Below are positions 27,080 through 34,914 of a stretch of 64,000 nucleotides of DNA, in pieces. A model generated the notes under the pieces. The model saw only the letters and a list, made by a program, of their open reading frames with translations. It was not told the DNA's origin and searched no databases. The number at the start of each line of letters is the position of its first letter. The stretch's first letter is position 1. Made by a program: the position numbers and the translations under genes. Origin of the DNA: Salinarchaeum sp. Harcht-Bsk1 (GTDB taxonomy: Archaea; Halobacteriota; Halobacteria; Halobacteriales; Salinarchaeaceae); contig NC_021313.1 in assembly GCF_000403645.1 (NCBI RefSeq), positions 1,116,001 to 1,180,000 on the forward strand. Direction: 5' to 3'.

Positions 27080-27291
27080 GCATTCGATCCGTTGGAACGA
27101 CAGTTCGCTGCCGAAGATAATGGAACTATGGCCAGCAACGGCCAGTGCCCGAGAGCCCGTGGTCGTCACGAAGTCGGCAGCGTCCCGGACCGGCCGCTCA
27201 CGTCGGTGGCACCGAACGGACGCCCGAGTGGCGAGACGTCGCACGCACCGCTGCCAAACGAACGTAAGGCTGCGACGCCTACAGAAACGGT

Positions 27292-27583
27292 GTGCCCGAC
27301 GATACCCCAACCACTGACGCCATCGACGAACGGCTCGAGAAGATCGGCCGCTTCTCCCGGTACAGTACGATCGGGCTCTGGACCATCCTGGGCGCGTTCG
27401 CGATCGCCGTCGTCGGACGGCTTCCCTACAACCTCGATTCCGTCCCCAGCGTCGTCGATGCGATCCTGCTGCCGCTGATCTTCGTCGATGGGGTTCCTCC
27501 TCTTCGGGATCGGCATGCACCTCCACCTGCTCCACCTGAACCTCGTGAAGCAGTTGCGGGCGGAGGGAAGCGACGACGGGTAG
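27292..27583 (+). pseudogene. frameshifted small membrane protein
   Basis: From GTG 27292 the frame reads [19 protein letters not shown], then a membrane span ([19 protein letters not shown]) and the start of a second ([12 protein letters not shown]). At about 27490 sense is lost, and the +1 frame continues with [20 protein letters not shown] and a polar end to TAG at 27581-27583. The join lies at TCGATGGGG, consistent with one inserted base or a sequencing error. The intact protein would have about 96 residues and two membrane helices. Otherwise it is a broken gene. No family is recognised. Confidence 0.7.
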
Positions 27584-28206
27584 CAGGTGGGACGCTGCCG
27601 AGGGAGCTGGCACGCGTTCGGATTCAGTGTCCCGATTCGCGTCCGCTTCGTGGTCCACTCCGCCCCCGTAGATTCGAAACACCGGCGACTGTAGCCGTAC
27701 CCGGAGTGTTGGAGGAGACGGACTTCGACGCCGTTGGTTCCCTCCCAGCACCGTGTGGACGTGAAGCAGAACGTCGATCGAGGAGACAGCCGTTCGTACG
27801 CATGTGGGAACCCGGAACGATCTCCGCGAGCCGACGGACGAAGCGGCGGTCCTATTCGGGCGAACGGCCTCGAGAAGACCTACACCGAACGCAACGCCGA
27901 CCGTCGTTGCCCCGGATCTGCACGCGATCGTCCTCACCGACGAACGTAGCATTCTCCCAGATATCCTCTGTGCGGGCCGAAGCGTCGGCTGCCATCTTCC
28001 CTACCGTGACGCCGTATAGCGGTCTGAACGTTTGTGGGGTTGCGTGCAGCGGATCGACAGTTCCGACCCCTGTTCGTGGGCATCGCGACCGTCACGTGCC
28101 CCGCGCACGATACGTGTCTCGACCCGGAGCTGCGGGGATACGACGGATCTGGGGGTGCGTACAACGCTTATTCCGTCAGCGCGCCTTTTTAGGGGCGATA
28201 GAATCG
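27584..28206. other. gene-free stretch, possible decayed region
   Basis: Over 600 bases show no protein-like frame on either strand and no RNA gene is recognised. A TATA-like run (CCTTTTTAGG) at 28184-28193 belongs to the next gene. The interval follows a frameshifted gene, so it may be decayed coding DNA. Confidence 0.45.
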
Positions 28207-28770
28207 GTGAAGACCCAGTACTACACGGCAACGAGCGTCGACGGGTATCTCGCGGACGAGGAGAACTCACTGGAGTGGCTGTTTCAGTTCGGAGCGGTAG
28301 AAGGCGTGGACGACGGGTACTCCCAGTTCGTAGAGCGGGTTGGTGCCCTGGCCATGGGCTCGACGACCTACGACTGGATCATCGAGCACGAAGACCTCCT
28401 GAAGCATCCCGAAATGTGGCCGTACGAGGGTCCAGCGTGGGTGTTCAGCACGCGCGAGTTGCCGGCAGTCGACGGTGCGGACATTCGCTTCGTGCAGGGA
28501 GACGTCGGACCCGTCCACGAGGAGATGGTGGCGGCCGCAGCTGGCGAGAACGTCTGGCTCGTCGGCGGTGGTGAGCTCGTGGGGCAGTTCCACGATCGAG
28601 GGCTCCTGGACGAAATCGTTCTCAACGTTGCGCCTGTCACGCTCGCCTCGGGAGCGCCGCTACTGCCACGGAGGATTACCGATCCGCCCCTGAAACTAAC
28701 AGACGTGGAAAGACAGGGGAACGGCTTTGCGGTTCTCACCTACGAGGTGCAACGGCCCGCCGAGAACTAG
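28207..28770 (+). CDS. dihydrofolate reductase/RibD C-terminal family protein
   Basis: A 187-residue protein with the DHFR-like (RibD_C) fold: TQYYTATSVDGYLADEENSL at the start, GALAMGSTTYDWI near 50, VFSTRELP near 80, ENVWLVGGGELVGQFHDRG near 115 (the NADPH-binding Gly motif), and VTLASGAPLLP near 148. Members are NADPH-dependent reductases of pterin/pyrimidine-like or unknown substrates; this is not the canonical folate enzyme. I start at GTG 28207, near the TATA-like run at 28184-28193. The frame continues far upstream, but that part is not protein-like. Confidence 0.82.
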   Translation: MKTQYYTATSVDGYLADEENSLEWLFQFGAVEGVDDGYSQFVERVGALAMGSTTYDWIIEHEDLLKHPEMWPYEGPAWVFSTRELPAVDGADIRFVQGDVGPVHEEMVAAAAGENVWLVGGGELVGQFHDRGLLDEIVLNVAPVTLASGAPLLPRRITDPPLKLTDVERQGNGFAVLTYEVQRPAEN

Positions 28771-29110
28771 TCGATCGGACCTCTCGACGGCGCCGTCGAA
28801 CGCCGCTTCCCCGGATACGGCACAGCCCGGTCGGCTACTCGACCTGTCGAGCGAAGGCGACCCGTCAGGTCCGTGTATTTCGGACGGCAACACGACCGAA
28901 ACGTGGGGATTCGGCAGAGTCACGAGACGTAACCTGGGTCGGCCGTCCGATCCGTACTGCCTCTACGTCGGGCGGTCACCTCGTCGCATCCCGCCGTCGT
29001 GATTTGCACCAGCACACATGCAGGTGACCGAACGAACACCGCCAGAATGCGTGTAATGCGCACCGAACAGCGAGGAACGCCCGCGATTTCCCCGCTGGGA
29101 CTGACGCCGG
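28771..29110. other. gene-free interval
   Basis: About 340 bases with no protein-like frame and no recognisable RNA, between a plus-strand gene and a minus-strand gene that converge here. Confidence 0.45.
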
Positions 29111-31102
29111 CTACTCGGCCGCCTCCAGCGGCGGGATCTCCTCGCCCTCGCCCGGCGGCACGATCCGGAACACCTCGCCGGTACCGTCGACGCTCGGCGT
29201 CTGGCTCGTCAGCACGTAGAGTTCGTCAGCCTGGTCGCGACCGAAGGCCAGGACGGTGCGGTTGAGGGTGCCGTCCTCGCTGCCGGCGACCTGTAGCTCC
29301 TCCATGGGGAACTCGGCGTCTTCCGTGACGGGAACGTCGAAGCCCTCGGCCTCGCCCTGTTCGGGCAGGTCGGCGACGAACAGTCGGCCGTTCGGTCGCT
29401 CGAAGCCCGCGCTCCAGTCGCCGAAGACGTAGCGGCCGTCGAGGTCGCTCAGTTCACCGCCGCGGTAAACGTAGCCGCCCGTGACCGAGATGCCGACGAC
29501 CTGGTCTCCGATCTGGTGGGGGTACTCGAGGACCGGATCGAGCAGCGCCGACCCGTCGTAGGGCGCCGAATCGGGCTCCTCGGTCGGACAGTCGGTGATG
29601 GCCTGCGGGTCGCTCGGGCTCTCCGTGCTGAAACAGTGGAAGCTCTCGAAGACGTTCCAGCCGTAGTTCCCGCCGGCCTCGACCCGGTCGATCTCCTCCC
29701 AGAGGTTCTGGCCGACGTCCGCGACGAGCAGGTCGCCCTCGCCGTCGGACCCGCTGTCGGAGCCGCCCCATGCCCACTCCGTCTCCTCCTCTTCCTCACC
29801 CGCGGACACGTCGAAGGAAAATCGCCAGGGGTTCCGGAACCCGTAGGCGTAGATCTCGTCCATGCCCTCGGTGCCGACGAAGGGGTTGTCCTCCGGGACG
29901 CCGTATGGCCTGTCCTCGCCCTCGGTGTCGACGTCGATACGGAGGATGCTTCCGAGGAGGTTGTCGGTGACGTCCTGCCCGTTCCCGCCGCCGTTGGCAT
30001 CGTACCAGTCCTCGACGTGGCCGAGGCCGGTGTCGTCCGCACCGCCGCCGTCACCGACGCTCACGTAGAGGTAGTCGTCGGGGCCGAACGCGATGTCGCC
30101 GCCGTTGTGGTTGAACTGCGGCTCCGGAATGGTGACGAGTCGTCGTTCGGACTCGGGGTCCCCCTGCAGCGCGTCGTCCTCGCTCGCCTGGAACTCCGCG
30201 AGGACGAACAGGTGATCGTAGTCCTCCGGCAGTGCCTCGCCACCCTCCGGCCACCCGCTGTAGCGGACGTAGAACAGCCCGTTCTCCTGGTAGTCCGGGT
30301 GGAACGCGAGTCCGAGGAGGCCGCGTTCGTCGAACCCGTCGTTGTCCATGACGATGCGGGGCGAGATGTCCAGGAACTCCTCGACGCCGTCGTCGGTGAC
30401 GTGGTAGATCTCGCCCGTCTGGTCGACGACGAATCGCTCCTCGGCGTCGTCGACGGTTACCGTCTCCATGCCCACCGGCTGGGAGATCGGGTCGCCGGCG
30501 ATCTTCTGGAGGCCGACCTCCTGCCCCTGCGGGACGAGCGGTTCCGCTGCGTCCTGGGCCGGTTCGTCCCCGGCCTCGCCGACCGTGATCGACCCGCGCA
30601 TCGACGACGGATGGACCTCACAGACGTAGGTCGCCAGCTCCTCGGTCACCGAAACGGAGACAGTCTGTTCTGCGTCCTGCTCGTCGACGATCTCCGTTTG
30701 CAGCAGGGCGTTCCCGTCGGCGTCGAGGAAGGCAATGTTGTGGGGCAGTCCGTCCACGTTGATCCATGTGAGTTCGTAGGTCTCCCCGGCGACCAGTTGC
30801 AGCGTGGGGTTCGTCGCGCCGGCGATCGCCTCTGGCTCGCGACCCTCCCACCCTTCGGTGATCCCGCCGAGGACGATCGTCTCGGCCGGATCGATCGGTT
30901 CGCCGCCAGCCTCGCCGTCGTCCTCACCGTCGTCGTCCTCCTGGCCGCTTGCAGCGGGGACGCCACCCAGGGCCCCGAGTGCCGTCGCCGCGACGGTTCC
31001 CTGGAGGAGGCGCCGGCGCGTCGGTCGATACGGTTCGATCGCGTCGGTCCGCCCGGAGTCGTCCGCTGGGATACGCTCACCCATCGTGGGATCGATTGGC
31101 AT
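29111..31102 (-). CDS. cupredoxin-sugar dehydrogenase (GSDH) fusion, Tat-exported
   Basis: A 663-residue exported protein. Residues 1-60 carry the Tat signal (TRRRLLQGTVAATALGAL), followed by an acidic spacer. Residues about 70-165 are a plastocyanin-like domain with type 1 copper ligands His (LPHNIAF), Cys, His and Met (YVCEVHPSSM). The rest is a soluble glucose/sorbosone dehydrogenase beta-propeller (PQQ type), with DERGLLGLAFHPDYQENG, NHNGGDIAFGPDDYLYVS, GFRNPWRFSFD and GGNYGWNVFESFHCF. It probably oxidises an aldose outside the cell and passes electrons to copper. ATG 31102 is preferred over upstream TTG 31114. Co-purified PQQ is not shown. Confidence 0.85.
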   Translation of the reverse strand: MPIDPTMGERIPADDSGRTDAIEPYRPTRRRLLQGTVAATALGALGGVPAASGQEDDDGEDDGEAGGEPIDPAETIVLGGITEGWEGREPEAIAGATNPTLQLVAGETYELTWINVDGLPHNIAFLDADGNALLQTEIVDEQDAEQTVSVSVTEELATYVCEVHPSSMRGSITVGEAGDEPAQDAAEPLVPQGQEVGLQKIAGDPISQPVGMETVTVDDAEERFVVDQTGEIYHVTDDGVEEFLDISPRIVMDNDGFDERGLLGLAFHPDYQENGLFYVRYSGWPEGGEALPEDYDHLFVLAEFQASEDDALQGDPESERRLVTIPEPQFNHNGGDIAFGPDDYLYVSVGDGGGADDTGLGHVEDWYDANGGGNGQDVTDNLLGSILRIDVDTEGEDRPYGVPEDNPFVGTEGMDEIYAYGFRNPWRFSFDVSAGEEEEETEWAWGGSDSGSDGEGDLLVADVGQNLWEEIDRVEAGGNYGWNVFESFHCFSTESPSDPQAITDCPTEEPDSAPYDGSALLDPVLEYPHQIGDQVVGISVTGGYVYRGGELSDLDGRYVFGDWSAGFERPNGRLFVADLPEQGEAEGFDVPVTEDAEFPMEELQVAGSEDGTLNRTVLAFGRDQADELYVLTSQTPSVDGTGEVFRIVPPGEGEEIPPLEAAE

Positions 31103-31541
31103 GGGTTGCACCAACGCGAATGGTCAACGGCCACACAGTTAGGAACCGGAGATCGTTTCTGCGGTACGATCGCGTGAATTCGCGTCCGTCGACGGTACGA
31201 CGATCCTGCCGGGAGTGGCCACCGAACGACGGCGTCCGCGAGGGTCGACCAGGATCGGCGACCGAGTAGAGATCGCGAGATCGGTCGGCCGGAGAGCTAC
31301 TTCGGCGACGCCGCGTGGCCTTACTCGGGAGAAACGTGGCAGTATTGGATTGAGTGAGCGACCGTGGAGGGACAAGCCACTTCCTACCCTCACCGACGTA
31401 ACCAGTACGTCACGGACGCAGCAACGATACTGGCGACTCCTGCCCGCAACGGCGGCCCCTATTCCGGCACAGGCGATGCAGAGCGCGACGTCGGTCCTTG
31501 CCCCGCCCATCCCGACGTCGAGGGGGCGCCGTCGCGAGCGC
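31103..31541. other. gene-free interval
   Basis: About 440 bases without a credible gene. A TATA-like CCTAACTGT (minus strand) near 31134-31143 belongs to the sugar dehydrogenase. The rest shows nothing recognised. Confidence 0.45.
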
Positions 31542-32093
31542 TCAGGCGGCCCCGCCAAGAAGGTTCCCGACGGTGTACGCGACGACAGCCGCAGCCATTC
31601 CGACGACGAACATCTCGGCACCGTTGACGTACCACCGTCGCCGCGTCACCACGCTCCGACTCGATCCGACGGCGAAGAACGCGAGTCCGGTAAAGGCAAT
31701 CGAGAGTGGGAAGGAGGGCTCGAGCGCGAGGATGTAGGGGATAAGGGGTGCCCATCCAGCGACGACGAAGGCGAGAAACGTGACGAACGCCGTTCGACGG
31801 GGAGACTTCGCGTCGGACGGCGCGCTCGGTGGACCCGGTTCGTCACCTTGCACGGAGCGCTCGTAATCGAGTTCCGACCGGCGGCTGAGATAGTTGCTCA
31901 TCCCCATCGAGAAGCCGTCGGCGAACAGATTGGCCGCACCCAGGATGAGCACGATCGAGGGGTTCAGCGCCGCTCCCGCGACGCCGGAGACAACGGCGAA
32001 GGTGGTGACGATCCCGTCGTTGGCACCGTAGATCACTTCGGCGAGATAGCGCCCGGACGATTCGACGTCGTCACCGAGGAGTTTCCCGATCAT
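31542..32093 (-). CDS. VIT1/CCC1-type iron/manganese transporter
   Basis: A 183-residue membrane protein of the CCC1/VIT1 family. The signature AEVIYGANDGIVTTFAVVSG near residue 17 is the metal-transporting TM1 with its Asp, and LGAANLFADGFSMGMSNYLS near 50 holds the second conserved Asp/Met site. Three further spans follow (AFVTFLAFVVAGWAP, IAFTGLAFFAVGSSR, MFVVGMAAAVVAYTV). It sequesters or exports Fe2+/Mn2+. ATGs exist at 32201 and 32162, but a TATA box at 32121-32132 places the leaderless start at ATG 32093 (MIGKLLGDDV). It is divergent from uspA. Confidence 0.82.
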   Translation of the reverse strand: MIGKLLGDDVESSGRYLAEVIYGANDGIVTTFAVVSGVAGAALNPSIVLILGAANLFADGFSMGMSNYLSRRSELDYERSVQGDEPGPPSAPSDAKSPRRTAFVTFLAFVVAGWAPLIPYILALEPSFPLSIAFTGLAFFAVGSSRSVVTRRRWYVNGAEMFVVGMAAAVVAYTVGNLLGGAA

Positions 32094-32120
32094 CTCGTCC
32101 GTGAGTCTTCGGCCGCTATC

Positions 32121-32132
32121 GACTAAGTACCC
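32121..32132 (-). promoter_or_regulatory. TATA box of VIT1 gene
   Basis: The minus strand reads GGGTACTTAGTC, about 28 bases upstream of ATG 32093. It decides for that start. Confidence 0.4.
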
Positions 32133-32189
32133 GTGCGAGCGGTCCAGCGCGGGAACATCCATTTCGTGCTTCGGACCCCAATCCCAGTC

Positions 32190-32618
32190 ATGCAGGAGCA
32201 CCTACTCGTTCCGTACGACGGGTCGCCACTGTCCCAGCGGGCGCTCGAACGAGCGCTCACGAAACACCCCGACGATCGAATCACCGTCCTCTACGTGCTC
32301 GATCCGGTGCTCGCGGTGTACGAAGCGGAGGCGAAGGGCGCGCCAGCGGCGAGTACGTTGCACGACCGAATGACCGAGCGGGCCGACGAAATCTGTGCCG
32401 ACGCGGCAGAGCGAGCCAGTGAACACGGCCGTGAAATCACGAAGGCCACCGAAAACGGCCGTCCAGCCCGGACCATCGTATCGTACGCCGACGACCACGA
32501 CGTCGACCACATCGTCATGGGAAGCCACGGGCGTGAAGGGGTGTCGCGGCTCGTGCTCGGGAGCGTCGCGGAACGGGTGATGCGGCAGGCACCGATGCCC
32601 GTGACGATCGTTCGCTGA
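32190..32618 (+). CDS. UspA universal stress protein
   Basis: A 142-residue Usp-domain protein. It starts MQEHLLVPYDGSPLSQRALE and ends with a full ATP-binding motif, GSHGREGVSRLVLGSVAERV, matching G-2x-G-9x-G(S). It probably binds ATP and homodimerises under stress. ATG 32190 is chosen; 19 upstream codons overlap the VIT1 promoter region. It is divergent from the VIT1 transporter, so metal stress may regulate both. Confidence 0.88.
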   Translation: MQEHLLVPYDGSPLSQRALERALTKHPDDRITVLYVLDPVLAVYEAEAKGAPAASTLHDRMTERADEICADAAERASEHGREITKATENGRPARTIVSYADDHDVDHIVMGSHGREGVSRLVLGSVAERVMRQAPMPVTIVR

Positions 32619-32897
32619 CGAGCACCGGCGTAGTGAGACCGGGTAGTACCGTCGCGCGCTCCTCGCGGTCGCCGTCACCGGCCCGAAGCAGTCTTCGGAG
32701 TGTCACGACCCAGATGCACCCGACAGGCGGCAACTGGCCGTCGCTCGCAGTCGTTCGTTGTGCATAGTCTGCACGTCGGCTGCGTACCGTCTCGGCGAAT
32801 TCCCACAGCGCGCACACCGGAACCTCGCCGCTGAAAGCGGTCTCTCCGGGAGCGCAGGTCCGTCCGAACGACTTCGACCGTCCGAACGGCTCGACCC
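32619..32897. other. intergenic, nothing recognised except repeat at its end
   Basis: About 280 bases with no gene. The last 36 bases are the tandem repeat reported at 32862-32897. Confidence 0.45.
32862..32897. repeat. 17-18-bp tandem repeat abutting the dsrE stop
   Basis: Two units, GTCCGAACGACTTCGACC at 32862-32879 and GTCCGAACGGCTCGACC at 32880-32896, lie directly next to the stop of the DsrE-family gene (32898-32900 on the minus strand). Confidence 0.75.
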
Positions 32898-33254
32898 TCA
32901 GTACGTGAGGACCTCGTAGCCGTCGTCGACGAGCGACTGGATGCTGGGGTGGCCGCCGTTGTCGTCGAGGCGCACCACGCCGGAATCGTTCACTGCGTCG
33001 TCGACGCCGAACGCTCCGGAGCAGTAGTCACAGGCGGACGCGTCGTCCCGGACGGCCTGGTAGAGTTCGTGCTGGTCGCTGTCCGGATCTTCGAGTTCGG
33101 CGATCCACTGTGTGCCAGCGCCGTCGAAGATGAGTTCGACCTCGTCCCCGTCCGTTTCGGCGAACTCCTTCGCCGTTTCGAGCCCGTTCACGATACGCCC
33201 CAGGTTCGCGTGGCCCTCCGTTCCAGCGAGGATCACGACAGCTGCTTTCGTCAT
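32898..33254 (-). CDS. DsrE-family protein
   Basis: A 118-residue DsrE/DsrF-like protein. It begins KAAVVILAGTEGHANLGRIVNGLETAKEFAE, with the DsrE domain's nucleotide-like start, then VELIFDGAGTQWIAEL, and ends with ...YCSGAFGVDDAV and GGHPSIQSLVDDGYEVLTY. A Cys pair (ACDYCSG near residue 75) could be the sulfur-relay site. Family members take part in sulfur transfer or act as hypothetical partners of redox proteins. A TATA box at 33279-33288 supports a leaderless ATG 33254. Convergent or divergent partners give no further clue. Confidence 0.8.
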   Translation of the reverse strand: MTKAAVVILAGTEGHANLGRIVNGLETAKEFAETDGDEVELIFDGAGTQWIAELEDPDSDQHELYQAVRDDASACDYCSGAFGVDDAVNDSGVVRLDDNGGHPSIQSLVDDGYEVLTY

Positions 33255-33278
33255 TGCAACCGTCGGTAGCCCGCGGGC

Positions 33279-33288
33279 GGGTATAGTG
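33279..33288 (-). promoter_or_regulatory. TATA box of dsrE gene
   Basis: The minus strand reads CGCACTATACC, about 27 bases upstream of ATG 33254. Confidence 0.45.
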
Positions 33289-33327
33289 CGTGTGCGGCCG
33301 TGCAGCGGCGGTGCGCCCCCGGGCGAG

Positions 33328-33336
33328 ATTTATAAG
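33328..33336. promoter_or_regulatory. strong unassigned TATA box
   Basis: ATTTATAAG is one of the best TATA boxes in the window. On the plus strand it would start RNA antisense to the disulfide reductase; on the minus strand it would give dsrE a second start with a leader of about 50 bases. Confidence 0.4.
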
Positions 33337-33388
33337 CAACTGCGCGGCCGGCTCCGATCCGCGGTGGAGCAAGCAGCGACAGTCCGGA

Positions 33389-34810
33389 TCAGTGGGCGTG
33401 TCCGCCCCGGGTGAACTGTCCCGAGAACGCCCGCTGCACGACCTCGGACAGGGCAGGATGGATGTGGACTGACTCGCGGATGTCCTGGACGGACCCGGAC
33501 CCCGCTTTCATCGCGACGACGACCTCCTGGATCAGGTTGGACGCGTCCGGACCGATGACGTGGCACCCCAGGATCTGGCCGTCGAGGTCGATGATGGCCT
33601 TGACGAACCCCTCGGCCTGCATCGCACTCCCCCGCGCAGTATCCTCGTACCGGTAGGTCCGGGTCGCGTACTCCCGGCCGGCGGCCTCGAGTTCCTCCTT
33701 GCGTGCACCCACGCCCGCGACCTCCGGCGAGGCGAACACCGCGAAGGGCATCGCGGTGTAGTCGACCGCCTGGAGTTCGTCGCCGAAGAGATTCCGGGCG
33801 ACGGCCTGCGCCTCGTGGTTCGCGCTGTGTTTCAGCAGGTGCTCGCCGACGATGTCGCCGAGGGCCCAGACCCCCTCGGCGGTCGTCCGGAGGTATTCGT
33901 CGGTCTCGACGAAGCCCCGGTCGTCCGTATCGACCCCCGTCGCGTCGAGATCGAGGAGATCCGTGTTCGGCCGGCGACCGGCGGCCACGAGCAGTTCGTC
34001 CCCCGTCGCGGTCACTGCGTCGTCCTCGCTGAGGCCGCCGGCGGGGCCGTACTCGTAGGGGTGTGCCTCGACTGTCACCGTTCCGTCGGTTTCGGAGACG
34101 CCGGTGGCCGCGTGGCCCGTATGGACGGTGAAGCGCTCGGCGTAGCGGTCGGTGAACGCCTCGGCGACTTCCTGGTCGGCCTCCGGGAGGAGGTTCGGTC
34201 GGCGGCCGACGATCGTCACGTCGCTCCCGAAGGTGCCGAAGAAGTGACCGAGTTCGGCGGCGATGTACCCGCCACCGACGATCACGAGATGCTCGGGCGG
34301 GGTCTCCAGCTGCAACGCCTCGGTGCTGGTGAGGTAGTCGACGTCGTCGATGCCGTCGACGTCCGGGATCGCCGGCCGCGTCCCGGCGGCGATCAGCACC
34401 GTCTCGGCGCGGATCCGCGCCCCCTCGTCCTCGCCGCTCACGATCTCGACCGTCCGATCGTCGACGAATCGTCCTTCCCCCTCGAAGAGGTCATGGTGGG
34501 GAGAGGACCGCAACCCCTGCCGTATCGACGCAGCGTCGTCCTGGACCTCCTCGTTGACCTTCTGGACGATCTCGGAGAAGTCGACGTCCTCGACGGTCGC
34601 CTCGACGTGGAACTCGCCGGCGCGCTCGACGGTCTCCAGGACGTCAGCGTGGTAGAGCAGGTGCTTCGAGGGGATACAGCCGCGATTGAGACACGTTCCG
34701 CCCAACGGCCCTTTCTCGACGACGGCGACCGACTGCCCCTGATTCGCGGCCGCGTTGGCTACGTCAAGTCCGGACCCCGATCCGATGACCAGAAAATCGA
34801 CCTCGTCCAT
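33389..34810 (-). CDS. FAD-dependent disulfide reductase (Lpd/mycothione-reductase-like)
   Basis: A 473-residue pyridine nucleotide-disulfide oxidoreductase. It has the FAD motif VDFLVIGSGSGLDVANA at the start, the redox-active pair GGTCLNRGCIPSK near residue 40, the NAD(P) motif VIVGGGYIAAELGHFFGTFG near 175, the FAD tail WALGDIVGEH near 315, and the catalytic His-Glu-type HIHPALSEVVQRA near 450. It reduces a disulfide or dihydrolipoyl-type substrate with NAD(P)H. The sequence resembles mycothione/mercuric reductases; the substrate (lipoyl, gamma-Glu-Cys or metal) is not determined. No E2 subunit adjoins it. A paralog lies at 39975. Confidence 0.85.
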   Translation of the reverse strand: MDEVDFLVIGSGSGLDVANAAANQGQSVAVVEKGPLGGTCLNRGCIPSKHLLYHADVLETVERAGEFHVEATVEDVDFSEIVQKVNEEVQDDAASIRQGLRSSPHHDLFEGEGRFVDDRTVEIVSGEDEGARIRAETVLIAAGTRPAIPDVDGIDDVDYLTSTEALQLETPPEHLVIVGGGYIAAELGHFFGTFGSDVTIVGRRPNLLPEADQEVAEAFTDRYAERFTVHTGHAATGVSETDGTVTVEAHPYEYGPAGGLSEDDAVTATGDELLVAAGRRPNTDLLDLDATGVDTDDRGFVETDEYLRTTAEGVWALGDIVGEHLLKHSANHEAQAVARNLFGDELQAVDYTAMPFAVFASPEVAGVGARKEELEAAGREYATRTYRYEDTARGSAMQAEGFVKAIIDLDGQILGCHVIGPDASNLIQEVVVAMKAGSGSVQDIRESVHIHPALSEVVQRAFSGQFTRGGHAH

Positions 34811-34914
34811 GCCCCGTTTCTACAGGGCCCGCGTACCTTAATCACTCGCGGGTGGTCGACGGGCGTGCACGCGGCGTCCGGCGTCGGACAGGGGCCATCG
34901 TCTCGCACCAGCTC

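Noticed and set aside
27080-27952. upstream extension of the P-ATPase frame
   Set aside because: It is arginine/serine-rich without membrane or metal motifs and crosses another gene. The His-rich N-terminus begins at ATG 27079.
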